Shown here: in pieces, positions 7,810-16,766 of the stretch | How positions within the stretch are numbered: position 1 is the stretch's first letter | Layout of the letters: each line of letters starts with the position of its first letter | Assembly: GCA_964387645.1 (NCBI GenBank) | Contig: CAYLYM010000055.1 | Location: 1-24,868, forward strand | Source: CAYLYM01 sp964387645 | Lineage (GTDB): Bacteria > Calditrichota > Calditrichia > RBG-13-44-9 | Reading direction: 5' to 3' | DNA: 24,868 nt | Position numbers and translations under genes: made by a program | The notes under the pieces: generated by a model | Databases searched by the model: none | Told to the model about the DNA's origin: nothing | Seen by the model: the letters and a program-made list of their open reading frames with translations, nothing else

Positions 7810-9153
7810 ATGTCTGTGAAGCAGTCTCCATTAAAAGAAATTTTGAAAACATCAGTTCCTGCGGTAATCGATTTATCCTCTCAAACCATAACCTGGTTAA
7901 TCGAAGCCATATTTATTGGTCACCTTTCTGCGGCCGCTTTGGCTGGTGTTGGTATCTCTCTTCAGATTGTCTTGCTCACCTTTGCCATTTTTCTCACTTT
8001 TGTAATGGGAGCTTCCATTATCATCTTACGATATCTGGGTAATAATGATAGCTGGAATGCGAACCATGTATTAGGCCAGGCTTTGATGATGGGAACGATT
8101 ATGTCTTTTTTTATTGGACTTGTCTGGTATTTTGGTGGCACACAACTGATGCTTATTATCAAAGAAGAAGAACCAATAGCCAGACAATTTGGTTCAGCCT
8201 GGCTTAAAACCGCTTCCTTCTTTGCTCCGGTATTTATTGTAAATTTTATAGCCATGGGAATTATGCGGATGGCCGGAGACACTTTAATTACAATGAAGAT
8301 CAATCTGGTAGCAAATTTTTTACATTTGATTCTTTTACCGCTTTTGATTTTTGGTCATTTAGGATTTCCACGTCTTGAAGCCAAAGGCGCTGCACTTTCT
8401 GTAGGGATTGCCCACAGCGTGGCTTTTACCCTTACTTTGTATTATTTGCGTAACAGAAAATCGGTATTGTTTCTTTCTTTCAGGGAATATGCCAATCCGA
8501 ATTTTGAGACATTTAAAAAGCTTTTTAAATTAGGTGTTCCTACAACAGTGGAACAATTGGTTTGGGCAGTGGGTCAACTTATTTTAAGCTTTTTTGCCGC
8601 ACGAATGGGTATTATTGCTCTGGCAGTTCATCAAGTGTTCTTACGAATCCAGTCTGTTCTTTCTATGGCTTTTCAAGGATTTGGGTTGGCATCAATGACA
8701 CTAGTTGGTAAAAATTTAGGAGCTGCAGAAGAACGCCTAGCACTCCGCACTGGTCACATCGCTGCCCGAGTGGCCATGATTACTTCAGTTTTAGTAGCAG
8801 CAGCATTAATTATTTTTCACAGACCCATATTGGATGCATTTACTTCCAATCCTGAAGTGATATATTTTGGGAGTAGTGTCATCTGGGCCTTAGCTTTAGT
8901 CCAAATACCTAAAGCAGTTAACATCGTATTCTCTGGAAATTTGCGTGGAAGTGCTGATTTAGCCTGGTTGATGTGGTTAGCTATTGGTGGTGTAATTATT
9001 TTTGAAACGGTCGGCGCATACATTTTAACATTTATTTTACAAGTTGGATTAGTGGGATTATGGGTGATTCAGGCTGTGGACGAAGCAGTTCGTTTTATTT
9101 TGAATTATTTTCGCTTTAAAGGGAAAAACTGGAAAATTTTGGATATGTATTAA
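7810..9153 (+). CDS. MATE-family multidrug/cation antiporter
   Basis: A 447-residue inner-membrane protein with about twelve hydrophobic helices in two related halves, as in MATE exporters, which expel organic cations or drugs using Na+ or H+ gradients. Family-like segments are VPAVIDLSSQTITWLIEAIF with FIGHLSAAALAGVGIS in the first half, and KLGVPTTVEQLVWAVG with LVGKNLGAAEERLALRTG in the second. The start follows a weak GGG-type site. The thymidylate kinase gene begins 43 bases after its stop, so the two may share a transcript. The substrate cannot be predicted. Confidence 0.92.
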   Translation: MSVKQSPLKEILKTSVPAVIDLSSQTITWLIEAIFIGHLSAAALAGVGISLQIVLLTFAIFLTFVMGASIIILRYLGNNDSWNANHVLGQALMMGTIMSFFIGLVWYFGGTQLMLIIKEEEPIARQFGSAWLKTASFFAPVFIVNFIAMGIMRMAGDTLITMKINLVANFLHLILLPLLIFGHLGFPRLEAKGAALSVGIAHSVAFTLTLYYLRNRKSVLFLSFREYANPNFETFKKLFKLGVPTTVEQLVWAVGQLILSFFAARMGIIALAVHQVFLRIQSVLSMAFQGFGLASMTLVGKNLGAAEERLALRTGHIAARVAMITSVLVAAALIIFHRPILDAFTSNPEVIYFGSSVIWALALVQIPKAVNIVFSGNLRGSADLAWLMWLAIGGVIIFETVGAYILTFILQVGLVGLWVIQAVDEAVRFILNYFRFKGKNWKILDMY

Positions 9154-9196
9154 AAGACAATTTTCTTTATTAAAATAAAATGTTTTAAATTATTTT

Positions 9197-9841
9197 ATGG
9201 AATTTAAAAGATTTATATCTTTCGAAGGTATTGACTTTAGCGGGAAAACTACCCAAATTGATTTACTGGTAAAGCGGTTGGCTCGCTACGGGATACATCC
9301 AGAAGTAGTCCGTGAACCTGGGGGAACAACCATATCAGAGAAAATTCGGGATATCTTATTAAGTAAAGTCCATCAGGAAATGCACGCAATTACCGAAATT
9401 TTACTTTACGAAGCTGCCCGGGCTCAGTTGGTACATCAAATCATCTTGCCCAAACTTAAAACTGGTACATTTATTATTGCAGACAGATTTTTCGATTCAA
9501 CAACCTGTTACCAGGGCTTTGGTCGAGGACTGGATTTAAAATTGGTGCATTTACTAAATAAATTTGCTACATCGGGTTTAAAACCCTTTAAAACTTTCTT
9601 CATCGACATTAGCCCAGAGGTAGCCGAAACACGGAGGACTAAAAACAAAAAAAGACAGGATAGATTGGAAAGTGCTGGAATACCATTCTTCGAACGTATT
9701 CGACAGGGATTTTTAACTTTATGTAAAGAAGATACCCAGCGCTTTATGTTAGTGAATGGTGAAAGAGAACCAGAAAAAATTGCCGAAGAAATATGGCAAA
9801 CAATTTACCAAATCTGGATCAAACCTCTAAAAAAAAGTTAA
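9197..9841 (+). CDS. tmk: Thymidylate kinase
   Basis: Phosphorylates dTMP to dTDP with ATP, essential for dTTP supply; 214 residues, a typical length. The P-loop is GIDFSGKTT (Gly11 to Thr19), then REPGGT for dTMP binding, the DRFFDSTTCYQG motif and a lysine/arginine-rich LID (KNKKRQDRLES). Two small departures are visible: Phe14 where most homologues have Gly or another small residue, and DRF in place of the common DRY. No ribosome binding site is apparent before the ATG, and no other in-frame start exists nearby. Confidence 0.93.
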   Translation: MEFKRFISFEGIDFSGKTTQIDLLVKRLARYGIHPEVVREPGGTTISEKIRDILLSKVHQEMHAITEILLYEAARAQLVHQIILPKLKTGTFIIADRFFDSTTCYQGFGRGLDLKLVHLLNKFATSGLKPFKTFFIDISPEVAETRRTKNKKRQDRLESAGIPFFERIRQGFLTLCKEDTQRFMLVNGEREPEKIAEEIWQTIYQIWIKPLKKS

Positions 9842-10000
9842 GTATTATACACTTCTGAAAAGAATTTCTTAATTATAGTCATTTTTTGCTTATATTAAAG
9901 ATTATTTTTTATATTTTACTTAAGAAAAAAGATTGAAAAGAAACTTTTTTTAAAGAATATCTTATCATAAAATACGATAAGAAGAATTGGAGGTTATTAA

Positions 10001-11686
10001 ATGTTTCGTAGAAAATCTTTAGGGCAATGGACAGTTTTCATTCTTTTTCTGCTTGTTCTTGTCTGGTTTCTGAATATCAGTTTTGCAGGCAACGAAGAAC
10101 GATACTTCAAAACCGATAAAGGGTTATTTTATTTAAAACAAGTTTTTGAGACAATTTCACGCAATTATGTTGACGAAGTCGATCCGGAGGGTTTAAGTAA
10201 ATCAGCTATCCGCGGCATCGTTGAAGAGCTAGATCCTTACACGGTGTTTTTTGAGAAAAAAGGAAGTGAGCGGTTGCAAATCATTACAAAGGGGAAATAT
10301 GGCGGATTAGGAATGGAGATTGGTAAGAGAGAGGGTAAAATTACTATCATTTCTCCCATAGATAATACACCAGCACATCGAGCAGGTTTAAGAGCTGGAG
10401 ACGTCATTACGAAAATAGATGGAGAATCTACTAAAAACATGACCCTGGATGAAGCATCTCAAAAACTTCGAGGTAAAGTCGGTACACAAGTAACCATCGA
10501 AATCCAGCGTCCTGGATTGAAGGAACCAATTACAATGACTTTAACGCGGGAAGAAATTGTTCTCAAAGATGTTACTTTTGCCGAATTTGTTGAGCCAGGT
10601 ACAGCCTATTTCCGCTTAACCAATTTTTCTGAAAAAGCCGCAACGGAATTGCGAGAAGCAATAAAATCTTTACAGAAAAAAGGAACAATTGAAAGAGTAA
10701 TTCTTGATTTAAGAGGTAACCCTGGTGGATTGCTAACATCGGCGGTAGATGTGGCAAATGTTTTTATTCCCAAAGGGGAGTTGATTGTACAAACGAAGGG
10801 TGAACATGAACGGGAAGCAAAATTTATCACCAAAAGAGATGCGTTACTTCCAGATGTTCCTCTGGTTGTGCTAGTAAACGGAGGAAGTGCCAGTGCTTCA
10901 GAAATTGTAGCTGGGGCCGTGCAAGATCTGGATCGTGGCGTTATTGTTGGAACTCAAACCTTTGGTAAAGGCCTAGTACAACAGATCTACCCTGTTGACA
11001 AAATTAACGATGCTTATTTAAAAATAACAACAGCTAAATATTACGTCCCTTCAGGACGTTGCATTCAGAAAGAAGATTACAAAAAAAACAAAGAAATTTT
11101 CTTGGCTCCTGAAGATACTTCTGATTTCGATAATCATAAGAAATTTTACACCCGAAACAAACGAGTCGTGTATGGTGGAGGCGGTATTAAACCAGATATA
11201 GAAGTTAAACCAGAAAAAACCAGCCATTTTGTGCTTAACCTTTGGGCTAAGGGGCATTTTTTCAAATTTACTGTGAATTATTTAGCTGAAAATCCCGAAC
11301 TGAAAGAAAAGAAAGATTTTGCTGTTGATGATAAAATTTTAGAAGCTTTCCGTGAATATTTAAAAGAACAGGATTTTGATTTTGAAATCGAAGGTGAGCC
11401 CCAGCTTAAAGACTTTTTAAAGATTGCTAAAGAGGAAGGGTACAATGCTGACATCATAGACCTGGTCACAATGGCTTTGCAAAAGCTTGAAAAAGAAAAA
11501 AAACGAGAATTTGAGCGTGACATTGACCAGATAAGAGAAACATTAAACGCAGAGTTTGCAGAAAAAATTGGTGGACCAACTCAGCGCATTGCTGTGATGT
11601 TAAAGAATGATGTGGTTTTTAAAAAGGCATTATCTATTCTTAAAGATCAGCAGGAATACAAAAAAATACTGGCTATTAAGGAGTAA
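10001..11686 (+). CDS. C-terminal processing serine protease, peptidase family S41
   Basis: A 561-residue periplasmic protease of the CtpA/Prc type that trims or degrades envelope proteins from their C-termini. An uncleaved or cleavable signal segment spans residues 9-30. A PDZ domain lies at about 90-175 (GGLGMEIG, then HRAGLRAGDVITKIDG), and the S41 catalytic domain follows, with NGGSASASEI and TFGKG. Ser298 and Lys323 have the 25-residue spacing of the E. coli Prc Ser-Lys dyad. Residues from about 400 to 561 form a charged, helical, Lys/Glu-rich extension. A GGAGG site precedes the ATG. A long inverted repeat lies after the stop. Confidence 0.93.
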   Translation: MFRRKSLGQWTVFILFLLVLVWFLNISFAGNEERYFKTDKGLFYLKQVFETISRNYVDEVDPEGLSKSAIRGIVEELDPYTVFFEKKGSERLQIITKGKYGGLGMEIGKREGKITIISPIDNTPAHRAGLRAGDVITKIDGESTKNMTLDEASQKLRGKVGTQVTIEIQRPGLKEPITMTLTREEIVLKDVTFAEFVEPGTAYFRLTNFSEKAATELREAIKSLQKKGTIERVILDLRGNPGGLLTSAVDVANVFIPKGELIVQTKGEHEREAKFITKRDALLPDVPLVVLVNGGSASASEIVAGAVQDLDRGVIVGTQTFGKGLVQQIYPVDKINDAYLKITTAKYYVPSGRCIQKEDYKKNKEIFLAPEDTSDFDNHKKFYTRNKRVVYGGGGIKPDIEVKPEKTSHFVLNLWAKGHFFKFTVNYLAENPELKEKKDFAVDDKILEAFREYLKEQDFDFEIEGEPQLKDFLKIAKEEGYNADIIDLVTMALQKLEKEKKREFERDIDQIRETLNAEFAEKIGGPTQRIAVMLKNDVVFKKALSILKDQQEYKKILAIKE

Positions 11687-11706
11687 AGGATTTCTTAATA
11701 GGGTAA

Positions 11707-11737
11707 TTAAAGGGCAATCTGGCAGATTGCCCTTTAA
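11707..11737 (+). terminator. Perfect 15-base inverted repeat, likely terminator
   Basis: Perfect inverted repeat with arms TTAAAGGGCAATCTG and CAGATTGCCCTTTAA around a single G, 20 bases after the protease stop. The RNA would form a strong hairpin with a small loop. The T-run on either side is only two or three bases, so termination may be symmetric but weak. Confidence 0.65.
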
Positions 11738-12014
11738 ATAAAATTTGGTTTAAAAATCATCCATACCAATTCCTTAATATATTTGCCTATTGATGGATTT
11801 AACTTAACATTTTTCGAAAAACTTTAATAAAATTCCCTAACATTCTGACCAAAAAATATTAGTCTTTTAGAAAAATATTGTTGGATTTGAAAAGTGATGA
11901 CACAAGAAGATAGTTCTGTTTTATTTGACTCAAAAATTACTATTAATAAATTAAAATAATCTTATGATTAATTAAGGTTAGAATTTTAAAAAATCTACAT
12001 ATGTAGGATTTGAA
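11738..12014. promoter_or_regulatory. AT-rich leader with 12-base palindrome at the ribosome binding site
   Basis: Mostly A and T without open frames. At 11995-12006 the perfect palindrome CTACATATGTAG overlaps the TAGGA ribosome binding site of the gene at 12015. It could be an operator or fold to mask the site; the sequence alone does not decide. Confidence 0.4.
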
Positions 12015-13085
12015 ATGAAATTATTTTCAAAAACCTGCCAGGTATTTTTACCGGTATTTATTATTTTACTTTTTAAGATGGTTATACCAGTCATAGCGGG
12101 TTCTCAAATCATTGGAAAGGTAACGGATGCTAAAACAGGCAAACCCATCTTTTTTGTGAATGTTTATCTTGACAATACTACAATTGGGACAACTACAGAT
12201 GAGAAAGGAAACTTCATTCTTACTAACTTGCCCCATGGGAATTATGATTTAGTATTCAGTCATATAGCTTATCATGTTAAGTCGAAGGATATTTTTATAA
12301 GTCCCGACAGTCGATTAGAATACAATATTCAATTACAACCGAGGATTTTCAAAGGGAAAGAAGTACGTATAATTGCTGAAGAGCCCAAAGTATGGAAAAA
12401 ACGCATGGTAGAATTTAATCGTATGTTTTTGGGCGAAACTGAGAATGCTAAAATGTGCAAAATCATTAATCCCGAAGTTTTGAACTTTAAAGAAGATCCT
12501 AAAACTAATACAATTATTGCATTTACTGATAGTACTCTTTTAGTGAAGAATAACGCCCTGGGTTATTTAGTGAAAAGTGAAATTAAACAATTTAAATGGT
12601 CGAAGGCTGTAGTAGAATATCAAGTTCATACCCATTTTGAACCTTTAAAACCTCAATCTGAGAAACAGAAGGAATTTTGGAAAAAAAACCGCCAAAAGGC
12701 CTATCAGGGATCATTAAAGCATTTCTTGTCAGCCTTTGCCCGAAAAAGATTAACTGAGGAAGGATTTGAAATATATCAAGGCGATCCACGTCTTTTTAAA
12801 GAAGGCTTTGGAAAGCGCATAAAGCCGGAAGTGTTGTATCAAACGAGCGAGAATAATTCCAATGAATCAACTTCGTATAAAAAGTTATACTTTAACGATT
12901 GGTTGAGGGTTGTATATAAATTAAGCGTCCCCGAAAGTGAAAACTTTCTACGATTATCTAGCGGTACAGTTTATGTAGATACTCTGGGAAATTTTCTCAT
13001 TGCACCCATCATAGAAAAAGCCGGAGATTGGGGAAATACCCGTGTTGCGGATGCTTTGCCCCTTAATTACTATCCAGAGTTTTAA
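12015..13085 (+). CDS. Exported protein with CarboxypepD_reg-like domain
   Basis: A 356-residue protein with a Sec signal peptide (residues 1-29, ending IPVIAGS). Residues about 32-115 form a beta-sandwich of the carboxypeptidase regulatory-like type: IIGKVTDAKTGKPI, then TTTDEKGNFILTNLPHGNYDLVFSHIAY. In FCB bacteria this domain commonly precedes outer-membrane or periplasmic modules. The remaining 240 residues contain no motif I know; the many Lys, Phe and Trp residues and the absence of TonB-plug motifs argue against a SusC-type receptor. AGGA precedes the ATG by 6 bases. The gene stands alone, with no tight neighbour. Confidence 0.8.
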   Translation: MKLFSKTCQVFLPVFIILLFKMVIPVIAGSQIIGKVTDAKTGKPIFFVNVYLDNTTIGTTTDEKGNFILTNLPHGNYDLVFSHIAYHVKSKDIFISPDSRLEYNIQLQPRIFKGKEVRIIAEEPKVWKKRMVEFNRMFLGETENAKMCKIINPEVLNFKEDPKTNTIIAFTDSTLLVKNNALGYLVKSEIKQFKWSKAVVEYQVHTHFEPLKPQSEKQKEFWKKNRQKAYQGSLKHFLSAFARKRLTEEGFEIYQGDPRLFKEGFGKRIKPEVLYQTSENNSNESTSYKKLYFNDWLRVVYKLSVPESENFLRLSSGTVYVDTLGNFLIAPIIEKAGDWGNTRVADALPLNYYPEF

Positions 13086-13434
13086 CTTTTTTAGTATAGT
13101 CATTGAAGAAAATTATAATCCACTGTAAAAAAATATTGTCCTAAAAATTATTATATTTAATTATATTTATTAAAGAAAATAATTATTTAAAATATTTAAC
13201 ATCATGGTAATTTATAGGATTAGAAGTTTATTAAAAAGAATCAGAAAAATACAATTCCATCATTGTTTTTATGAATCACCTCACCTATATTTGGGGAGGT
13301 TTTTAAAAATAGACTGACCTAAATTTAATTACGGGTGTTTTAGGATAAACCTCGAAATCGTTGAACTTTGATTATTTAAAATTCTCTTATTGTTAACGAT
13401 AAAATAATTTTTCAATTAAAAAAGGAGCAGAGTG
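13086..13434. other. Intergenic region with weak terminator
   Basis: AT-rich and without genes. At 13278-13304 an 8-base stem with one mismatch (ACCTCACC / GGGGAGGT) followed by TTTT forms a plausible weak terminator, about 190 bases after the preceding stop. A GGAG at 13424-13427 belongs to the next gene. Confidence 0.5.
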
Positions 13435-14901
13435 ATGGGCAGAAAAATTTTATTTATCGCCTTCTTGAATTCTTTCCTTATCTCAATGCTTTTTGCCTTA
13501 GATGGTAACCAAATTACTCCTAAAAATGTGGCTGCTCGGTATCAGGATGTTAGAATTAAAGAATTTCCATTTGCGGTTCAGTGTTGGACTTTCCGAAAAT
13601 TTACTTTTTTTGAAACATTGGAAAAGGTTGAACAACTGGGCATCAAATATATCCAGGCATACGGAAGACAGCGGCTAAGTAAAGATCTCCCTGAAAATGT
13701 AACATTTGGTCCCGATTTAACAGATCAACAAATAAAATTGGTTAAACAGAAGCTCAAACAGCACGGAATAAAGGTTGTGGCGATGGGAGTAGTGCGATTT
13801 AAAAATGAAGAGCAGGATATGCGGCGTTATTTCGATTTTGCAAAGAAAATGGGCATTCGGTTAATCATTACAGAACCAGCTTATGATGATTATTCGCTGA
13901 TCGAGAAAATGGTGAAGGAGTATAATATTCGTGTGGCGATCCATAATCATCCCATTCCCAGCAAATATGCCCGTCCAGAAACAGTACTTTTCCGAATTAA
14001 AGATTTGGATCCCCGTATTGGTGTATGTGCCGATACTGGGCATTGGCTGCGCAGCGGTGTCGTTCCCGTAGAAGCGTTGCGTGTATTAGAAGGTCGGATC
14101 CTTGATGTCCACTTAAAAGATCTAAATGAATTTGGTAAAAAAGAAGCGTATGATGTTCCCTTTGGTCAGGGTGTAGCCAGCATTTATGAGATCCTGGCTG
14201 AATTAACCCTTCAGAATTACAAAGGTTTTTTAACCATTGAACATGAGAAAAAAGAAGATGCGTTAAATCCTATCCCTCCTGTAAAAGAAGGAATGGAATA
14301 CGTTAAAAAGATAACTTATTATCAGGGGTATGAAGAGCTCTTAAAATTAGATCGAGGTAGGGGACGTTACTCTAAACATGGCTGGAATCATTACGGACCA
14401 GGATATTTTGAACTGGATGAAGATACAGGAATACTGAAATCCTTTGGCGGTATGGGTCTTTTCTGGTATAGTGCGAGGAAATTCAAAGATTTTGTGTTGG
14501 AGCTGGATTACCGATGCTCTCAGCATGATACCAACTCTGGTATTTTTCTCCGTGTGCCAGAAATGCCCATAAATAACGATTATATCTATCATTCTTTCGA
14601 GATTCAGATTGGAGATCACTTTAAAGGTACTCACATGACCGGAGCTGTTTATGACGCAGAGCCACCTAAACAGGATCTTATAAAAAAAGCAATTAAGCCC
14701 ACTGGAGAATGGAATCATTACAAAATTACTTTTAAAGGCGATCGTATCATAGTGGAGTTAAATGGTATAGAAGTAGTGAATTGGAAAGCCGAACCGCGAG
14801 GTAAAGTAAAAGATTTCGCGCGCGAAGGTTATATCGGATTGCAAAATCATGACAGTCGTTCACCTGTTTACTTTAAGAATATTTTCATCAAAGAGCTTTA
14901 G
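13435..14901 (+). CDS. Secreted sugar isomerase/epimerase fused to DUF1080 domain
   Basis: A 488-residue exported two-domain protein. A signal peptide (about residues 1-21, ending FALDG) is followed by a xylose-isomerase-like TIM barrel at about 45-300. Likely metal ligands and active-site residues are seen in ITEPAYD, AIHNHP, CADTGHW, LDVHLKD and TIEHEKK. Residues about 310-488 form a DUF1080 (3-keto-disaccharide hydrolase, PF06439) beta-sandwich with NSGIFLRVP, YHSFEIQI, GEWNHYKITFKGDRI and EGYIGLQNHDSR. DUF1080 proteins cleave 3-keto-glycosides in known systems. The start is ATG 13435, seven bases after GGAG, rather than GTG 13432. The fusion suggests coupled cleavage and isomerisation of an oxidised sugar outside the cytoplasm (inference). 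Confidence 0.9.
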   Translation: MGRKILFIAFLNSFLISMLFALDGNQITPKNVAARYQDVRIKEFPFAVQCWTFRKFTFFETLEKVEQLGIKYIQAYGRQRLSKDLPENVTFGPDLTDQQIKLVKQKLKQHGIKVVAMGVVRFKNEEQDMRRYFDFAKKMGIRLIITEPAYDDYSLIEKMVKEYNIRVAIHNHPIPSKYARPETVLFRIKDLDPRIGVCADTGHWLRSGVVPVEALRVLEGRILDVHLKDLNEFGKKEAYDVPFGQGVASIYEILAELTLQNYKGFLTIEHEKKEDALNPIPPVKEGMEYVKKITYYQGYEELLKLDRGRGRYSKHGWNHYGPGYFELDEDTGILKSFGGMGLFWYSARKFKDFVLELDYRCSQHDTNSGIFLRVPEMPINNDYIYHSFEIQIGDHFKGTHMTGAVYDAEPPKQDLIKKAIKPTGEWNHYKITFKGDRIIVELNGIEVVNWKAEPRGKVKDFAREGYIGLQNHDSRSPVYFKNIFIKEL

Positions 14902-14927
14902 ATAAATATGAATAAAAAAATTTAAAG

Positions 14928-14964
14928 CCGGGAGAAAACCCATATCTTTCTCCCGGTTTTGTTT
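14928..14964 (+). terminator. Rho-independent terminator after the isomerase-DUF1080 gene
   Basis: A 10-base perfect stem CCGGGAGAAA / TTTCTCCCGG with a 9-base loop, followed by TTTTGTTT, 26 bases after the stop codon. Confidence 0.93.
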
Positions 14965-15100
14965 CTATGAGCATGTATTTCAATAAATTACGTTACTCTC
15001 CGAATAATGAATTATTTCCCTATTCAAAAGGTGCAAAATTTCATTTTATTAATTTTGTTCTTTTCCAACTTGTAGCCGAAAGAATTCTTCTATTTGTCAT

Positions 15101-15571
15101 GGCATTCTGGAAATTTCTTTTCAAATAAACCCTGCATCATCGGAGGTTGAGCCCTCCTATTAGACTGCGATCTGGATAGAGGATTCGCATGGTCATTATG
15201 TGAAATCATTTTTAGTGAGTGAATACCTTGCTTATAGTGGATATCACGATCCCACGATTTGTCCAGATTAGCGGCAGGTAGTCGACTGGGATAACGTAGC
15301 AGATGAGGAGTTTGATGCTACAACTTGTGCCGCCACTGAAGTGAAATTTAACAAAATCCAATTCGATTGCCAAAAACACAATTTAAAACCAGGACTGTAT
15401 CAGTATTTTGTGTAGGCCTATATTGTTGAAGATTATAATATTCCTTATTATGGTAAAATTGAGATTGGTAAAGAACTTAATGAAAATGTTTTAAAAGTAC
15501 AATATCCACACACTAAATATTTTCTGATAGAAAACATCTTACATCGGGTAGAGGCAAAATATATTACTTGA
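15101..15571 (+). pseudogene. Decayed exported-protein gene, DUF2271-like
   Basis: One reading frame stays protein-like for about 156 codons but is cut by three TAG codons, at 15161, 15269 and 15413, before ending in TGA at 15569. Readable pieces are GILEISFQINPASSEVEPSY, then TAIWIEDSHGHYVKSFLVSE, YHDPTICPD, RQVVDWDNVADEEFDATT, KHNLKPGLYQYFV and AYIVEDYNIPYYGKIEIGKE. The AIWIEDxxGxYVK opening and the late PGxYxYxV-A-I block resemble the DUF2271 family of predicted periplasmic proteins (from memory, unverified). The three stops look like single-base changes from Gln, Trp and Glu codons. Upstream, FCSFPTCSRKN may be the remains of a signal peptide. The stretch from 14965 to 15100 shows nothing else. 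Confidence 0.7.
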
Positions 15572-15643
15572 AAACTGTGAAAACTTGATTTATTTTGTTT
15601 TATATTAAAATATTGATATTTTTTGTAATTTAGGAAATTAGAA

Positions 15644-16633
15644 ATGACCGATAGAAATCAAAAGAAAATAAATCGGCGGGAATTTTTAAAAAATTCTGCC
15701 CTTAGCATTGCTGTGTTATCTACCCCGGTCTGGTTAAGTTCATGTTCCAGGGGATCTGGCAGCGGAAAAATGCCCACACGCATTCTGGGGAAAACCGGTC
15801 TGGAAGTTTCTGTTTTAGCATTTGGTGGCGGATCACAGTTTCAGAAGAATGCTGATGGAGAGTGGGAACTCTTGTTAGAACGGGCACTTAAACTTGGAAT
15901 AAACTATTTTGACACGGCATCGGATTATTCCTATCGGCGTTCGTTGCATAGCGAAGAACGATATGGACGAATTCTGACAAAATATCGGGATAAGGTTATT
16001 ATTGCCACAAAATTTAATTCCCGAAAAGTAGATGGGATGATGCGAGAATTTGAGGAGAGTTTAAAAAGACTAAAAACGGATTACGTGGATATTCTTCTTA
16101 TCCATAGCATTGAAAAATCCGAAGATATTGACTATTTGGGAAAAGGGGTGTATGGTCGAATGTTGCAATTGAAGGATGAAAAAGTAGTGCGATTTATAGG
16201 TTTTTCCAGTATGAACAGCGCAAGGAAATCAAAAGAATTCATCGAAAAACTGGATCCTGATGTGGCATTACTGGCCATAAATCCCACCAAATATGGAGAC
16301 TTTGCTGAGATAGCGCTTCCTGTTGCCCGGAAGAAAAATATAGGGGTACTTGGAATGAAAATCATGCGCGATTTAGTAGGTAAGGAAGGCACCACAGCAA
16401 AAGAATTGTTGACTTATGCGCTCACCCAGCCGGGAGTTGCCGGTGCCGTTATCGGACATTATGGAATGAAGGTGTTGGAAGAAAATGCCCATCTGGTAAA
16501 GGAGATTGTCAACACATCTGCTTTAGCTTTGAATTTTAATCGGGAAGATTTGGAAGCCAGATTAGCCAGATATGCGGGACCGCATGCCTTGTGCTGGGCC
16601 AGACCCGGTTACCGAGATGGTTCGTGGGCCTGA
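15644..16633 (+). CDS. Tat-exported aldo/keto reductase
   Basis: A 329-residue oxidoreductase of the aldo/keto reductase superfamily, using NAD(P)H on carbonyl groups. The N-terminus carries a twin-arginine motif NRREFLKNS (residues 10-18), a hydrophobic stretch, and LSSC at 31-34, so the folded enzyme is probably exported by Tat and may be lipid-anchored. The (beta/alpha)8 barrel starts at RILGKTGLEVSVLAFGGG. The tetrad is complete: Asp90 and Tyr95 in FDTASDY, Lys123 in ATKF and His154 in LLIHS. The C-terminus ends with an unusual GPHALCWARPGYRDGSWA tail. AGGA lies 9 bases upstream of the ATG. An adjacent DUF1080 gene suggests action on sugars (inference). Confidence 0.92.
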   Translation: MTDRNQKKINRREFLKNSALSIAVLSTPVWLSSCSRGSGSGKMPTRILGKTGLEVSVLAFGGGSQFQKNADGEWELLLERALKLGINYFDTASDYSYRRSLHSEERYGRILTKYRDKVIIATKFNSRKVDGMMREFEESLKRLKTDYVDILLIHSIEKSEDIDYLGKGVYGRMLQLKDEKVVRFIGFSSMNSARKSKEFIEKLDPDVALLAINPTKYGDFAEIALPVARKKNIGVLGMKIMRDLVGKEGTTAKELLTYALTQPGVAGAVIGHYGMKVLEENAHLVKEIVNTSALALNFNREDLEARLARYAGPHALCWARPGYRDGSWA

Positions 16634-16766
16634 TAGATTGATCATCTTAAAATAATCAGGGCTAATAAAACAGGGAATATGCCTTTTGGGGAATAAAAAC
16701 ATTTTTAGTTAATTATTAAAAATTTTATAAAACTTACTTTAGGTATTGTTAAAATTAAGGAAAATT

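Noticed and set aside
7962..8303. 113-codon frame on the minus strand
   Set aside because: Antisense to the MATE gene; such frames are common opposite hydrophobic coding sequence.
12001..12006. ATG-TAG minimal open frame upstream of the gene at 12015
   Set aside because: It is a by-product of the CTACATATGTAG palindrome; no ribosome site precedes it.
14347..14718. 123-codon frame on the minus strand
   Set aside because: Antisense to the DUF1080 domain of a well-supported gene; no ribosome site or recognisable motif.
15626..15640. TAATTT-AGG-AAATTA inverted repeat at the ribosome site of the gene at 15644
   Set aside because: Arms consist only of A and T in AT-rich DNA, so chance explains it well.
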